In this document: positions 11,411 to 23,951 of the stretch, piece after piece
How the letters are laid out: each line of letters opens with the position of its first letter
Position numbering within the stretch: the first letter of the stretch is position 1
Source of the DNA: Apostichopus japonicus
Lineage: Eukaryota > Echinodermata > Holothuroidea > Aspidochirotida > Stichopodidae
Assembly (NCBI RefSeq): GCF_037975245.1
Contig: NC_092576.1
Location: 6,593,501-6,657,500 of the forward strand
Length of the DNA stretch: 64,000 bases
Direction of reading: 5' to 3'
The notes under the pieces: model-generated
The model's input: only the letters and a program-made list of their open reading frames with translations
Told to the model about the DNA's origin: nothing
The model's database searches: none
Position numbers and translations under genes: made by a program

Positions 11411-11462
11411 AATTTTCTTGTACGCTGCGCGCCAACTGATGGTGGCGCTCCGCTTAGATAGT
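11411..11462 (+). repeat. shared 50-bp module at the right end of the hAT element
   Basis: This stretch with CCAACTGATGGTGGCGCTCC and CGCTTAGATAGT is nearly identical to 10711-10761. The two elements that carry it therefore share a subterminal sequence, suggesting that the nested MITE and the host hAT element are relatives. Confidence 0.75.
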
Positions 11463-11622
11463 ACTTACGGCCGGAATACGTTTCAAATCGGATTGACGCC
11501 CCTGCTTCTCCTCAGTAGTAGCAATATTAAGCTATTGTAAAGGTTGGAGTTCATGAAAGCACATACAGAAATTTCTGTTAGCATAAGTTAGGTTGTGCTT
11601 AATTTTGTTGAATGGTTCCTAG

Positions 11623-14107
11623 TTAGTGGCTTAAGTTTTAATCTCAGGTTAAATCTATGGAATGTGACAAATTTAGCAACGAAGTTTGCTGCAAACGCAT
11701 TGGATTATATTTTCAAGAATGTGTCTTTCAGCATGAAGTTACCAGAACCACAACGAATAATCGATGAACGAAGAACATCAGGATGCGATGAACAAGGTGA
11801 ATATATAGCCAATTATGTTGATTTTATTTGGATTTTGATGTCTAATTTCCAGTTTTTTGAATTTTTACACATAATACCACATAATATGTAACTTTTATCA
11901 GATAACTTTGCAGATCTTCCAATAAATTATGAGAGGAATAAAAAAGATGATTTGATCTTCCAAAGAAAGGACATTTGTCTAGTTCTCAGCTTAAAGATGG
12001 GGAATACATTCAAAAGATGGATGGGGACAATAACAGCTGCAAACAAGACCAACGAGTGTGTTGTCATTACAACAGTATCTGGTAGGTAACATGAAAATTA
12101 GGAATTTTTGAAGTTCCAGTTATGTTTCATATAATAACTAGATGTGCCGTTACATCATTTCATAACAATATTTTGTAACACTTTTATATTAATACTGTAA
12201 CGCTGCAAGGTCTATAACGATAATAGTAGAAACAGTAGAAACATGTATAAATACACAATCGATGGCAAACTTTTCACTTTCAGACATTTTAACGTGGAAG
12301 AAATATATTGAATCTTCATTTCACAGTTAATGCTCTTCTAAAAAACGAAGTTCATTGGAATGAATATGTCAAACGGTTTCTGGAGCTACCATCGGCACAG
12401 AATATTGTTGACGTCAAAGGCGTCTGTTTTGACAAAGGTAGGCACAAAACAATATATGTACTTTACGTGACCTTGTGCGTATATGCAATTATATTTTATA
12501 TGTATGAGATAACTAGACCATACGATGAGAGAATTTAATAAATCGACATCGGTATTTATAGACGGTTACTTTTGGATGTTTCTTATTTTCTTATCAATAG
12601 AGTGCTTATATCTGATGCAAGAACATTTGACAAGTGATACTCTGCAAGATCACTTGGATTACAAACGTGATGAGAGAAAACCTCTTACCGAATCGGTTAG
12701 GTTAGCATCCGAGACAATGCGGTGTATCTTGGAAATACCGCAAGGACTTAAGCTTATCCAATCTTTTGGGGCAAGTATTTCGTTTGAAAGTAAAAGAATA
12801 TAAAACTATATTATTGTAAAACCGTCGTTCACTATAAAAACACTTGCAGTGAACTTCTGATCATTAACTTTGACTTTCTATACGAACAACAATAGTATAC
12901 GGAGCCATCATATTTATCTATGATGAGTAAATTATATCGTATGTTTTTAAATAAAATTTAGCTTAGCTTTACCATTGGCATCGTTTTCGAACAGTTTATA
13001 AGCAATCTTATATAGGGATATCTGATAAACTATTTTGATCCTCAGTTTTCACACCCTGGACTTTCATCCCAAAAAATCCTTTTTGGTTCTGGAGTCGTGT
13101 GCAAATTATACTCGTTTTGTCTGGCTAAAGACGCGCCGACAAGAATTGCCTCCTTGAAGTCGAAGGTGCGTTAATTAAACGTTATTTACGTCTTCATTAC
13201 AAAAGGTAATCAATGGCTTTTTCTAAAGTTTGTTTAACTACTAAGTTGATTGGATCATGTTAAAAGTGGTATTTACTCCATGTTGAGGAATTCTTGAAGT
13301 AAATGATGGCAAAAGAGTGTGACAATGTTTTAATGCTGAGACACAAACGTGACCTTTAGTCAGAATAAAATTGGTCATTTTGTATCGTTTAACATAAAGG
13401 AAACGTGTGCTTTACATGGGCTACCAAGGGAATCTATGCTGCGGAATGAATATTACAACAAAGTGACGTCTGCTCTGTTGCTTTACTAATTTGTGAGTTG
13501 CTCACCGACTGTATGTGAAGTCAGTTTTAATAGTCCGCGCGACATGCCTAACATGAAAATGGGACCAGACTTATAATCCCCTAGCCATGCTTTCCATATC
13601 CTGCAAGTCATGTGTGACAGATCTATCATTTCGAGAAAAAAAATTAAGAACAGAATAGTTCATAAAATACTACTTTAGATGTGAATTTTTTTACAAAGTT
13701 TCTACAGAGTACTGATTTTTATTTTATAAAAGTAGATGAAAATGTGAACGAAGAGTTAACATTGAATTCCTAAATAATTTATAATTGTTTTGGGCAACAT
13801 CACAGTGGTTTTTATCATGACATCTATCATAACATAAATTAACATTACATAAATTTATCATGCATGACATTATCATTTAAGATGTACTCGGTTTATTAAG
13901 TGGATACATATTTTATACTTTTTAACAGAGTATTGAACACATTCTAAAACATGTAGTTACGCAAGCTTTCCAAAATAATTGTTTATCAAATTCTTTATAA
14001 TTTATTTTAGCTGAATCTCCTCTCGTGCAAATAGACCATACCTTCTTGGCAGCCGCGACTGTAGAAGATGCATTCAAACATTGGCCATCCACATGCCATG
14101 AGCTGAG
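11623..14107 (+). pseudogene. truncated duplicate of the receptor pseudokinase gene (kinase exons only)
   Basis: Seven exons correspond one-to-one to exons 8-14 of the minus-strand receptor gene: 11623-11796, 11914-12081, 12327-12437, 12601-12770, 13046-13165, 13400-13510 and 14011-14107. Six have exactly the same length as their partner. The exon at 13400-13510 is one base shorter (111 against 112), which shifts the frame inside the NEYSQQSDVW segment. The DVWS tryptophan codon is altered, and a tryptophan further on is also lost. The GC splice donor after 12770 is kept. No signal peptide, Ig or transmembrane exons lie upstream, and the last two exons are missing because similarity stops at 14203. 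It is a dead, both-end-truncated copy carried by the left arm. Confidence 0.88.
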
Positions 14108-16189
14108 GTATGTAACTTTATACAAAGTTTGGTGAACAAGCATTTACCACTTCAGTATTTCAGAAATTGTGAGTATATCAATGATATATATTTAACTACA
14201 TGTAATATATTTCGCGACGTTTTGCGAAGGTTCCCGACGCAAGTTTACACATCAACGTTTTGCGACACTTTTATTTCAAAGAAATCCCAGATAATTACAA
14301 CGGAATGTGTGGTTTATCACACCTCATACTAGCAAGATATTACATCGATCAGTTCACAATTTAACAAGACAAAAGTGTCGGGTAATCCCGGCGTTTTTTG
14401 GTTTAACTTTATTTCTACTCAGAACAGGACAATGAATTCATTGTGAGACTCATTATATATTAAGGGCTTCTGACAAATAGAATTCTTTCATTTTTTCCCC
14501 ATAGTAAAATCAGTGAGTACTTTATTTTAAATAAGAACTGTTGATACAGAGATGTTAAGATAAAGGGAAGGCTATTTGGATGTACGAGAAACATTGAATT
14601 AGAATATATAATTTTCATCACTGGGTATTCAACGTGCTGCTCCCCAAAGAAAGTACGTTGCTGCAATTTCCTTATTTTTTTTGGGGGGGGGGGGGGGGTT
14701 CGTATTCACATACTTTGGTGTTAATGTAAAAACATGTTTCAGGCATAGGAGATTTAAGACATTTTAGAGCAGCTGGACGTAAGTAGTTGTTGCCGAATCA
14801 ATTTGGATATTTGGTATATAAAATACAAAGATAGCCGAGTGCAACATTATATTATAGAATGCTATTTTTCAAACTGAAAGCAGGGATCCCAATATGTACA
14901 TGTGATCTTTCATCCCCGGATAGTAGCTGATATCATTTGCTTCAAACTCTTTTTACGATTTAAATGTTTACCAGTATTACAGTTTATTCATCAATTCTGA
15001 ATACAATTACTCGTAGTTTGATGGTAAAATAACCAAAAATATGTGCACACTTTGGAAAGTACATTTACACATTAAATTAGTAATTATAACTCGTATTTAT
15101 CTTTGTCTACCAGTCCAAAGCTAAGAATAAACGGTTTCCCTTGTCAAGAATTCATCACCAAGATCAGCTTTACACATCAGTTTAAAATTTGGTTCCTGTT
15201 GTTGAGAAATTTTTTACCAAAAAGGTTTTGGTGTGGTTAGTGAGTCAGTAAAACCGTTTTCAAATGAAAACTTCTATACATTAAACACACGTGGAGCAGA
15301 TTTTATGAGCTCCTGCTGCATAGGTGGGGATGGAAAAAGGTGGTCGATTTTAACAATGTTGTTGATGGTATGGTATAACTTCTGGCAAATGAAAGTACTC
15401 CATAATTTGTGAAGAACATACTTGGCTCTAAGAATGTCGTGGTTAAGTTTAATTATTTCACGAGTACATAATATCTGATGCAATTAATCGGACTTTAGTG
15501 ACCTACTGGTGTGAAAAAAAGACCATGGTCAAGTGTTTGGTGGGAAATAACATTTTGTGAGTATCAATAGTAAAGACGATCACTTATGTGCTAAAACAAC
15601 TGCTAATGCTTACACAATTAATGCTCAAACAACGTGATAAATCTTAAATCTCTTCCATGAGGAAAATTTTAAGACATGTATGAGTAAATTGGGTCGGTGG
15701 ATATCTAACCAAAATATAATTCAGGGTTGGATCAATAAGCATATACATTGACAATTACCCTTATGGGTGGGATGGATGGTAGGTGAAAGATGACGTCAAG
15801 ACGGTTTGACTCAACTATTGGTAGGTAGGATCCAAACAAAACACTGGGTCAAACTTTATTTAAACTTATGAACCTTTTTTTACAGTAATGTACCTTCTTT
15901 AACATTGGGAAATTACCATCTTCAAAGAGATTAGAATATCACAAAAGCACTTTCTCCTGCCTCAATGCAACTGCATCGATAAAAGTGATAAATACATGTT
16001 TGCGGGTTATTGGTGTCGAAGGTGAATGACACTGTGTTGAGACGGAAACCAGCAGGATCAGGTTGTATAGAGAGATTCTAGGTTTTTCTGTTCAAAGAAC
16101 ATACATTATAACAGATTGCAACACTCTGAGAACACAACAATATTTTAGCCAGATGTTGTCATAGCATAATTGGATTCACGATGTGTTAT
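14108..16189. other. arm sequence without genes
   Basis: It starts as the former intron after the last surviving pseudogene exon. At about 14203-14215 it joins sequence that matches the right arm near 41612, so this is the junction where the 11.5 kb right-arm segment is absent. A poly-G run lies at about 14682-14698. No coding region is supported. Confidence 0.5.
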
Positions 16190-17060
16190 TTAGGATCCAC
16201 TATACAGCATTCACTGTGCACAATCCGCTATGACGATTCACAATACCTGATGCACGATACCTGATGCACTATCCATTATAAACCATCCAAAATACACGAT
16301 GAGCAGGGGTTCCGTTGGACATAACCACCAGGGCTTTAAGATACATACATACATTCTAACAATATTTCACAGTAGCTTCTCTTCTGACATGTATTGTGTA
16401 ACATTATCAAGTGGATGTAAATCCAAAAGGTCTTCAAACTGAACCCCTACTTATGCAACCTTCACGCTCACTGTGAATGCTTGAAAAAGACACCGTCAAT
16501 ATGGGAGACTCTGAAATCAACTGAACTTATGAAATATTACTTTTGCATTGCATCCAAGTGGTACCATATAGGATATCTTGACTGTTACACCCAGCAAGCC
16601 AAGTGCTGTTCTTGTAAATTACTGTTACACCCAGCAAGCCAGGTTTTGTTCTAAGACATGACTGTTACATCCAGCAAGACAAGTGCGTTCTAGTGAATGA
16701 CTGTTACACCCAGCAAGCCAATTGCTGTTCTAGTACATGACATACATGAACCTCTTTAAATGAACCATTATACACAATCCACTATACAGGATTCAATATA
16801 CACGATCCACTATATATGATCCAATAAACATGATCCAATATACATGATCCAATGTGTACGATACACAATATGATTCACCATGCAGGATTAACTATGCGCA
16901 CTCCACTATACGTGACTCGATATGCACGATGCAATCTTTATGATCCAGCATGCAGTATAATATACGCGATGCACTATACATGATCCAGACTACATATATC
17001 GATATCCAAAATCTACTAAGCAGGCTCCACTTTACAAAATCCACTATTCACGATCAACTA
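16190..17060. repeat. satellite-like tract of CACTATACACGATCC-type words with a 45-bp tandem array
   Basis: Short words such as CACTATACACGATCC and ATATACATGATCCA recur irregularly. In the middle (16583-16740) a unit of about 45 bp beginning ACTGTTACACCCAGCAAGCC is repeated four times. The mirror tract in the right arm is about 38755-39610, with the array at 39057-39220. Confidence 0.75.
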
Positions 17061-20000
17061 TACAGTATCGACATGTTTACGAGCTTGATAATATTTGCAA
17101 TAGGAAATTACAATTGCAATTTGGTTATCTGGTGATACCGTTTATGAATGATATTTCATGCTTTAATATACCGATATAGTTTGAGTGGAATATCAATTCA
17201 TTAATATGTTTTAATCCGTCACCTGTAACCGAAAGTATTATACATGCATCTGACAACATCAACGATAGTTGCATTAGCTGTGTTAATATTCGATTTTTAT
17301 TAAATTTTAAATAAAGCAGTTAATGACATGATGGTAAAAAAAATAAGGTACAAACTTAAAATATCACTCAACTTCAACTAGCGCAATGTATTGAGGTTTA
17401 ACTTAGTAATGTAAACTTGTCATATTTAAGTCTTCGTGTGTACCACCATCTGCCATCAGATTAATTATTTCAATTAAAATAATTTCAAAACATAGAATTG
17501 AATAAATTCAAAATTGTACCTTTCCGATGCAAACTTGATTCCACATCAACCAATATGGAGACAGTTTCAAGTCGACAAATATATTAACCACGTTTAAGCA
17601 TCCAACACTTCCTGTGCTTTAAAGGAATCAACAGGGATGTTTGGATTGACAAAAGTTACTTCCACAGCTCAATAATAAATCAGCAAACTCACTGATGACG
17701 GTTTACTCTTTAAGTAATGTTCTTTTAACTACACTAAAACTTCCCAACATCCACAGCTTATTTACTACGTTCGTACACAGCGGCTCATAACCAATCGCAA
17801 TTGCACTTTAATTGTGTGCAAATACCTGTTTCTAAACCTGAATGTTAATGTTTGGGATGTGTTTATTGGTATTTAAAGGAACTTCTCTTTAATTTCAGAG
17901 TGCAATGTTTTGAGGGAGCTTTATAATGAATTGATATTAGCCTTGTCTAGTTGACAAATTGTTATTTCTTTGAACATTTTTCATCGTTGTTTACCTCATT
18001 CTAAGTTACGTGAGGACTTTTATGATAATCTTGATATGCCCAGAACTGGCCTAGAACAATGGAGATTACCAAAAAATACAGAAACTTACCTTCACTTATT
18101 TAAGCTTTCAGAATATCCTTTGATGAGAGTTATTATACACTGGGTAAATGTGATTTTTCTCTTCAATGTCGTTGATCCACGGACGTGAGAAGATCCCGGT
18201 ATTGTAAGATATAACGAGTAAGTGTTCGTGAAATACCAACGTTTATAACAATCCAACTGACGTTGACGAATTCAAACGGAACATAAAAGTCATGTAATCC
18301 GTTTTCAATAGTGTCTTTAATATTGAATATTCACTACCACAATATCCCAACTACTCGCATCGGCTCATGATGACATTCTGCTGAATTTCCATGGTCAGTT
18401 TTTTAAATTTACATCTAACAGTGTCTCAAATACTGTTATACTTACATATCCCAAAGAAAATAAAATCGTTTGTCAACGTGTACACAATTAGATATTTAGG
18501 CAAAGGAAGGCGAAAGCAAACACAAATGATTGTTTACAAGTAGGCTCACAGAGTTTCCAAAATGTTCTAAACTTATAAAATCTATTTATAAATAGCTTGA
18601 ATAGCAGCCGATGGCAAAAATACTGGTTTTCAGAAATGTAACATTGAAATTGTATTTGAAAACACATATGCTTAATTCCAAAGTCCACTTCTACCCGTCA
18701 TAGACATTTGAACTTCCTCTTTTAGTTCATACCATTAGTTTTTACTTTAAAGAATCACACAAATTGATACAACCCAGCTAACCACGACCGAATCCTTTAT
18801 AGTGCGTGCAAGCTGTCTTAGTCAATGATATGTAACGGTAGCGAGCAACAATGTTATTCAGGTGTTTTTTTCTAAATCGGATAGTTAACAAAGCAGCACT
18901 GGTATTCATCGCCAAAGTTAACAGAAAAAATCATATAGCAATTCTGTTATAATTATTCATTCAGTTGTGGAGATCTCTAGATTGTACTTTGACTGAAACG
19001 GTTCCATACTTGAACGTTATACACAGCAAACTATTACACATATCAATAACAAATCGGAAGTAAACATATAGGCCCAGTACACACGTTGTGTGCTTCCATT
19101 ATATATCTACACCGATACGATTACGTCACAGAAAACGACGTTCACTATTACTATGAGTGACATATCACATATTAAACTAGGTTACTTATTGAAGGCAAAG
19201 TTTCAAAGTTATTTAATATTTTTATTTTATATTCAATAGAGGTACACTCTGAAGTTTGGAGATATATGCTTTAACGAAACAGAAAACAACCTCACTTATC
19301 GTCGTAATCGACTATGCCCAGTATGAAGTAGTAACATTTATACGGTAGCTATCATTTCGTTTGTATTAAATGATGACTGAAATCACAACCACCCCCCCCC
19401 CCCCCCCAAATTGCACACTGAAGCCCTAGTCATAACTGTAACGTACGTATACTTCAGTGAGGCAGTGAGCTACACTCTATTGATTTAGGTTTATATGTAT
19501 TTCAACTGTGCAGGAAGTGTTAAAAGGCTTCTTATACAAGGTAAAAGTGAAACAAGTGTCACGTGAACTAGGAAGATAATTGTGGAGAGAGCGAGACTGG
19601 CATTGATAGTATACACTCTTGGCAGGACCAGAGAAATTGTCTTTACAGAAAGGTTTACGATTCAAAGAGAAATAAGGAGACATTTTCAGTCTAATATGAA
19701 TAATGGATAATTACATCGCTCGGGGAAACAGTAAAGACCGTAACAACAACGTCCACAATTTCTTGAACGTATTTCTACCTCTACTTAATTTATGGTTTGT
19801 TCTCTGGTCAGTTCAATCACATACGGGTAATTTACAGTAAACTCTTTTATTAGAGATATTCTTCACGGTGCATTATAGAATTTTTAGTGTATATTGTTTA
19901 AGGAGGTTAACATCATTATGTCATGTCAATATCATTCCCACTGATAGTGGAAGGTTGAGCTGAAAAATACTCTCATTTGTGTTGTTGAAAGTAGCGATGT

Positions 20001-21655
20001 CCACATATAGCAGTGACCCTATATACACCCCATGTGAATTTCAACGTCATTCTCTTCCCTGACAGGACCACCCCTCACTAGTCGGGCAAGCCATTCCGTA
20101 CGTTGCTGCCTCAAGGCCCACATATTATACACAACAAGGCTCACACAAACACACCTGTTAAAACCTCCATTTCAGAACCAGATTAAATACATTTCCTATA
20201 CAAACCTCTCGTGGTAATATAATGGATGAATTGCATCTGGTATATTGATTTATACTATCAGTTATATCACAACTGCCATGTCTATTGTGGCAATAAGATG
20301 CCCTGGTTTTGTGTCACTAAATTATTATCAACTCAAAATTATGTCATTTTATAAGGTGTTTTAAGTGGATTGTCAGTCGTCTGCGCCAATAGCCTGTTAT
20401 ATCATGCGTCACCCAGGGTTATCCCCATGCTATAAAGTAAGTAACATACATCATATGAATCTAGGAGTGGCTGCTCTCATTCGACTTCTATTAGATAGTG
20501 TTAAATATAGAAGTAAAAAGGATGCCATGAATAGGCCAAGTCAGGTTATTCTAGTCATAAATCATAATTTAATGTGTAAAACCTTTGGTTGGACTATCCG
20601 TCATTGAGTATGTGGTGTTAAATAATCGAATCCCTCAGTGATATTACGTAATATAAGTACCATGATGCCCCTATAGGTTCATCATAACTGTATAACGTAA
20701 TTCAATGATTGTTTTGCACTATTCGATACTATCAACACTTAGGAAGGAGTTATTGTCAGTGGAAATGTGGTAAAAACAGGAGAAAGACAGCTTTTACTAT
20801 TACTGATATTGTTGACTGAACACGATGATTTATCAGTTCCATTTGTTTAGTATTCCGTATTACAGATTGCTTCGCCGTCTGACTTGAAATATCATTGTAG
20901 GTATGTACATGTAACTATAAGCGTGGAGAGTGCTTATTCAAATATCCAATAAGCAATTAAATTTTGTCATATGACTATTCCCATGCCTGTAGCTTCTTCT
21001 GTTAATAATACTAGAGTTAAGCGGGGGGGGGGAGGGGGCATTAAGATAATGTGAAGGTACAATATTTTAAGTCAAAGCATGAAAAACTTATAAGTTTTCA
21101 TATGAGGTTGTAATATATCCGAATTATTCATTTAGGGGATAAGTCAGTGGACGATTTTTTTTCCACTTGTGAGTGAACACACAGTAAGCTGGCTAACTAA
21201 GTTAATATATGCTTCACAGCATGCATTAGAGACAACCTAAATGTGTGTTTGTCGTTTCCATAACTATAAACTATTGGAATAATCCTTACAAAATGTTTGT
21301 ACTTGAGCGTGTAGCAAGGTTACAGTGTAGATAAGACGCAATATAAGTTTAAATACACTGCTTACACGTGATATGCACCACCAATTGCCCTAAGCAGAAA
21401 TTTGTTGTTGTTAGGTAATTTCGTACTTCCTTTATCATTAACAAAACTATTTTGAGCGAATCCTTCTCATTTGTCTTGGTTTCTTTCATTGTATCAGTCC
21501 TACGTATATGTCTATGAATTCCGATTATTGTTTAAGCATGATACGGTTCAGTAGCCAATCATAGTAACACGTTAACGGTTGTAACTACGGATTCCTTGCT
21601 ACTGATTACACATATATATATACAGTCTGTCATTTGCAAACGTTTAACGGGTAGT
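17061..21655. other. arm sequence without recognised genes
   Basis: It is matched along its length by the right arm (about 35400-38600). Short open frames are not conserved in frame between the arms, which argues against coding. A poly-C run is present at 19390-19407 and a poly-G run at 21021-21036. Confidence 0.5.
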
Positions 21656-22353
21656 GGTAATAATAATAATAATATAAAGCATTTATATAGCGCCTAACAT
21701 CACAAAGGCCACTAAGCGCTTTACAGTAAAAGGTGAAACAGAAAAATGCAAAACTACAAAACTGCAAACAACAAACAACGAATAAAAACACTAAAAAACA
21801 CCTAAAAGAACAGGAGATACAAATAGACATGGTAAAAAGGCGGATAAAGGTATAAGAAAGTTAAAGTATGGAAAAAGTTATAAAATGTCATTGTTAAAAA
21901 GATATGTTTTTAAACGGCTCTTAAAAACAGTCACAGATGGAGCGGTTCTGATGTCAACCGGGAGCTTGATCCAAATGTCTGGGGCTGCTGCTGCAAAGGC
22001 TCGGTGACCGTAGAACGACGTGTTGGTATTCTTGGGGGGCTCCAGTAGGGCAAGAGATGCAGAACGAAGTAACCGCGGTGGTGTGTAAGGCAATAAAAGT
22101 TCAGAGATGTAAGTAGGTCCCTGATTGTTAGGGGCTTTGTATGTAAGAAGCGAGACTTTGAAAACGACCCTGTCTCTAATCGGTAGCCAATGTAAACTCG
22201 GAGAACTGGTGTAATGTGCTGATAGTCATAGCGCTCTATCTTCGTAACAAGTCTCGCTGCAGCATTCTGAACTAACTGGAGTCTCCCAAGGTCACGAGCC
22301 GGAAGACCATAAAAATAAACTATTGCAATAATCCAAACGGGACGTTTTCCCAA
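21656..22353 (-). pseudogene. L2/CR1-like LINE 3' fragment (left arm only)
   Basis: Minus-strand frames encode the C-terminal end of a LINE reverse transcriptase: LGRLQLVQNAAARLVTK near 22285-22235, then a part with LLSALL/LLEPP-like residues and AAAPDIWIKLPVDIRTAPS and FKSRLKTYLF near 22010-21890. A frame change separates them. Downstream is a LINE-like 3' tail ending in ATAATAATAATA-type repeats at 21656-21673. The right arm lacks it: AACGTTTAACGGG(T/C)AGTG continues there directly into unrelated sequence. It is a 5'-truncated, arm-specific insertion. Confidence 0.75.
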
Positions 22354-22675
22354 GCAGTATGGTGTCTACTTTTATCAGAAGGTAAATTGATAGTAATAAC
22401 ACGGTCACGTTAAAAGTTTACTTCTCATTCAGGCAATATGGTGAATTTTCATTTCAAGCCATTATATATTCATTTCGATGTAAATGATGTTAAGTGTGTT
22501 GAACAACTTTTCCTTTGTAATATTATACAGTCGGTAATGCAGTTTAGGAGATCGTTTATTTGTGTCATGAGGAAATCGGTGACAATGGTGGATTGCATTT
22601 GTTGTTGTTGGTGAAATCGATTTACCGCAAGAAAATAAAAATCCTTGATACATTTCTTCTTGTTATCACAAAGCC

Positions 22676-22940
22676 ATCCGTCCGTCCGTCCCTCCGTCCG
22701 TCCGTCCGTCCGTCCGTCCGTCCGTCCGTCCGTCCGTCCGTCCGTCCGTCCGTCCGTCCGTCCGTCCGTCCGTCCGTCCCTCCGTCCCTCCGTCCCTCCA
22801 TCCATCCATCCATCCGTCTACATCTATGTCTGTCTATATCTATGTCTGTCTATATCTATGTCTGTCTATATCTATGTCTGTTTATATCTATGTCTGTCTG
22901 TCTATATCTCTGTCTGTCTATCTGTCTGTCTATATATAAA
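22676..22940. repeat. TCCG tetranucleotide array followed by TCTATATCTATGTCTG repeats
   Basis: A run of about thirty TCCG units with a few TCCC variants ends near 22795, then TCCA units, then several copies of TATATCTATGTCTGTC. Open frames reading PSVRPSVR or TDGRTDGR arise from the repeat. Confidence 0.95.
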
Positions 22941-22984
22941 GACAGTCTGTCTATCTATATAGACAGCCTGTCTAACTGTCTGTA

Positions 22985-22986
<2 letters not shown>

Positions 22987-23042
<56 letters not shown>
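22987..23042. repeat. TA dinucleotide microsatellite
   Basis: An uninterrupted TA run of more than 50 bases. Confidence 0.95.
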
Positions 23043-23046
<4 letters not shown>

Positions 23047-23493
23047 TAAATTGGACAGTATTCTTTGTAACGGAAGCATATACTAAATAACCCATTTTGG
23101 GTGTGTTTTATCGTCTATATGATGATTCTCGTTAATAGGAAAAAGCTGAGTTTCCTATGTGATGAATCAAACAAAAGATTTTTTGAAGATTCAAATGGTA
23201 CAAAATTGGACACCTTTTATGCAGTAAAACGTCCACTCCTCCTGGTAGTTTTGAAGCTATGAAATTTAGTTTGATTATTGAAGAAGCGGGTATGCCGCAA
23301 GGAGGAACAGTACGTACTTTTTATCAAAAATTGCATCAGAAAATGTCACCCCAAGTCGATGCAAGTGGAGACGAACTCTCTCCGCCCCTCTATCCCTCAC
23401 GCCCACACACAAACACTGACCTGTAACATCACTGTGTGTAGAAACCTAATGCCTAAGTAAAATTATTATATTTATACATTAAATATTCAAGTC

Positions 23494-23766
23494 ACAATCA
23501 TCATCATCATAACTATCACCATCACCAATACCATCACCATCACCATCACCACCACAACCATCACCATCATCACCATCACTATCACCATCATCATCACCAT
23601 CATCATAACCATCATCATCATCACCATTAGTAGTGGTAGCAGTAGTAGTAGTAGAAGTATTTGTAGTAGTAGTAATAGTAGTAGTAGTAAAGTAGTGGTA
23701 GTAGTAGTGGTAGTAGTAGTAGTAGTGGTAGTAGTAGTAGTAGTGGTAGTAGTAGTGGTAGTAGTG

Positions 23767-23806
<40 letters not shown>

Positions 23807-23826
23807 TAGTGGTAGTAGTAGTAGTG

Positions 23827-23881
<55 letters not shown>

Positions 23882-23951
23882 TAGTGGTAGTAGTAGTAGT
23901 GGTAGTAGTAGTGGTAGTAGTGGTAGTAGTGGTAGTGGTAGTAGTAGTATT
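23494..23951. repeat. trinucleotide arrays: ATC/ACC then GTA/GTG
   Basis: The first part (to about 23628) is a CAT/CAC-type array. The rest is TAG/TGG-type and produces poly-Val or poly-Thr frames. The right arm has the shorter mirror array at 34160-34490, so the array existed before or at duplication and the two arms have changed length independently. Confidence 0.95.

Larger units (their letters stand above)
7925..11512. mobile_element. hAT-family transposon with 8-bp target duplication
   Basis: Flanking copies of CTTCTCCT at 7925-7932 and 11505-11512 enclose 7933-11504. The left end reads CATGGGCGTCAATCC and the reverse complement of the right end reads CAGGGGCGTCAATCC, so the terminal inverted repeats agree at 14 of 15 positions. 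The right arm keeps the empty site, with a single CTTCTCCT in the reverse complement at about 57064-57075. Inside are the C-terminal part of a hAT transposase (8106-8486), several nested non-autonomous elements and poly-G runs. The N-terminal transposase part is missing, so this copy cannot move itself. Confidence 0.9.

Noticed and set aside
16190-17060. CRISPR-like array
   Set aside because: The repeats are imperfect, spacers are not uniform, and the genome is eukaryotic; these are satellite words.
17970-18188. 72-codon frame similar to one at 37745-37987 in the other arm
   Set aside because: The similarity follows from the inverted duplication. The frames differ by frame-breaking changes near the start and show no domain.
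22560-23090. Long frames with PSVRPSVR or TDGRTDGR repeats
   Set aside because: They are translations of the TCCG and related microsatellites.
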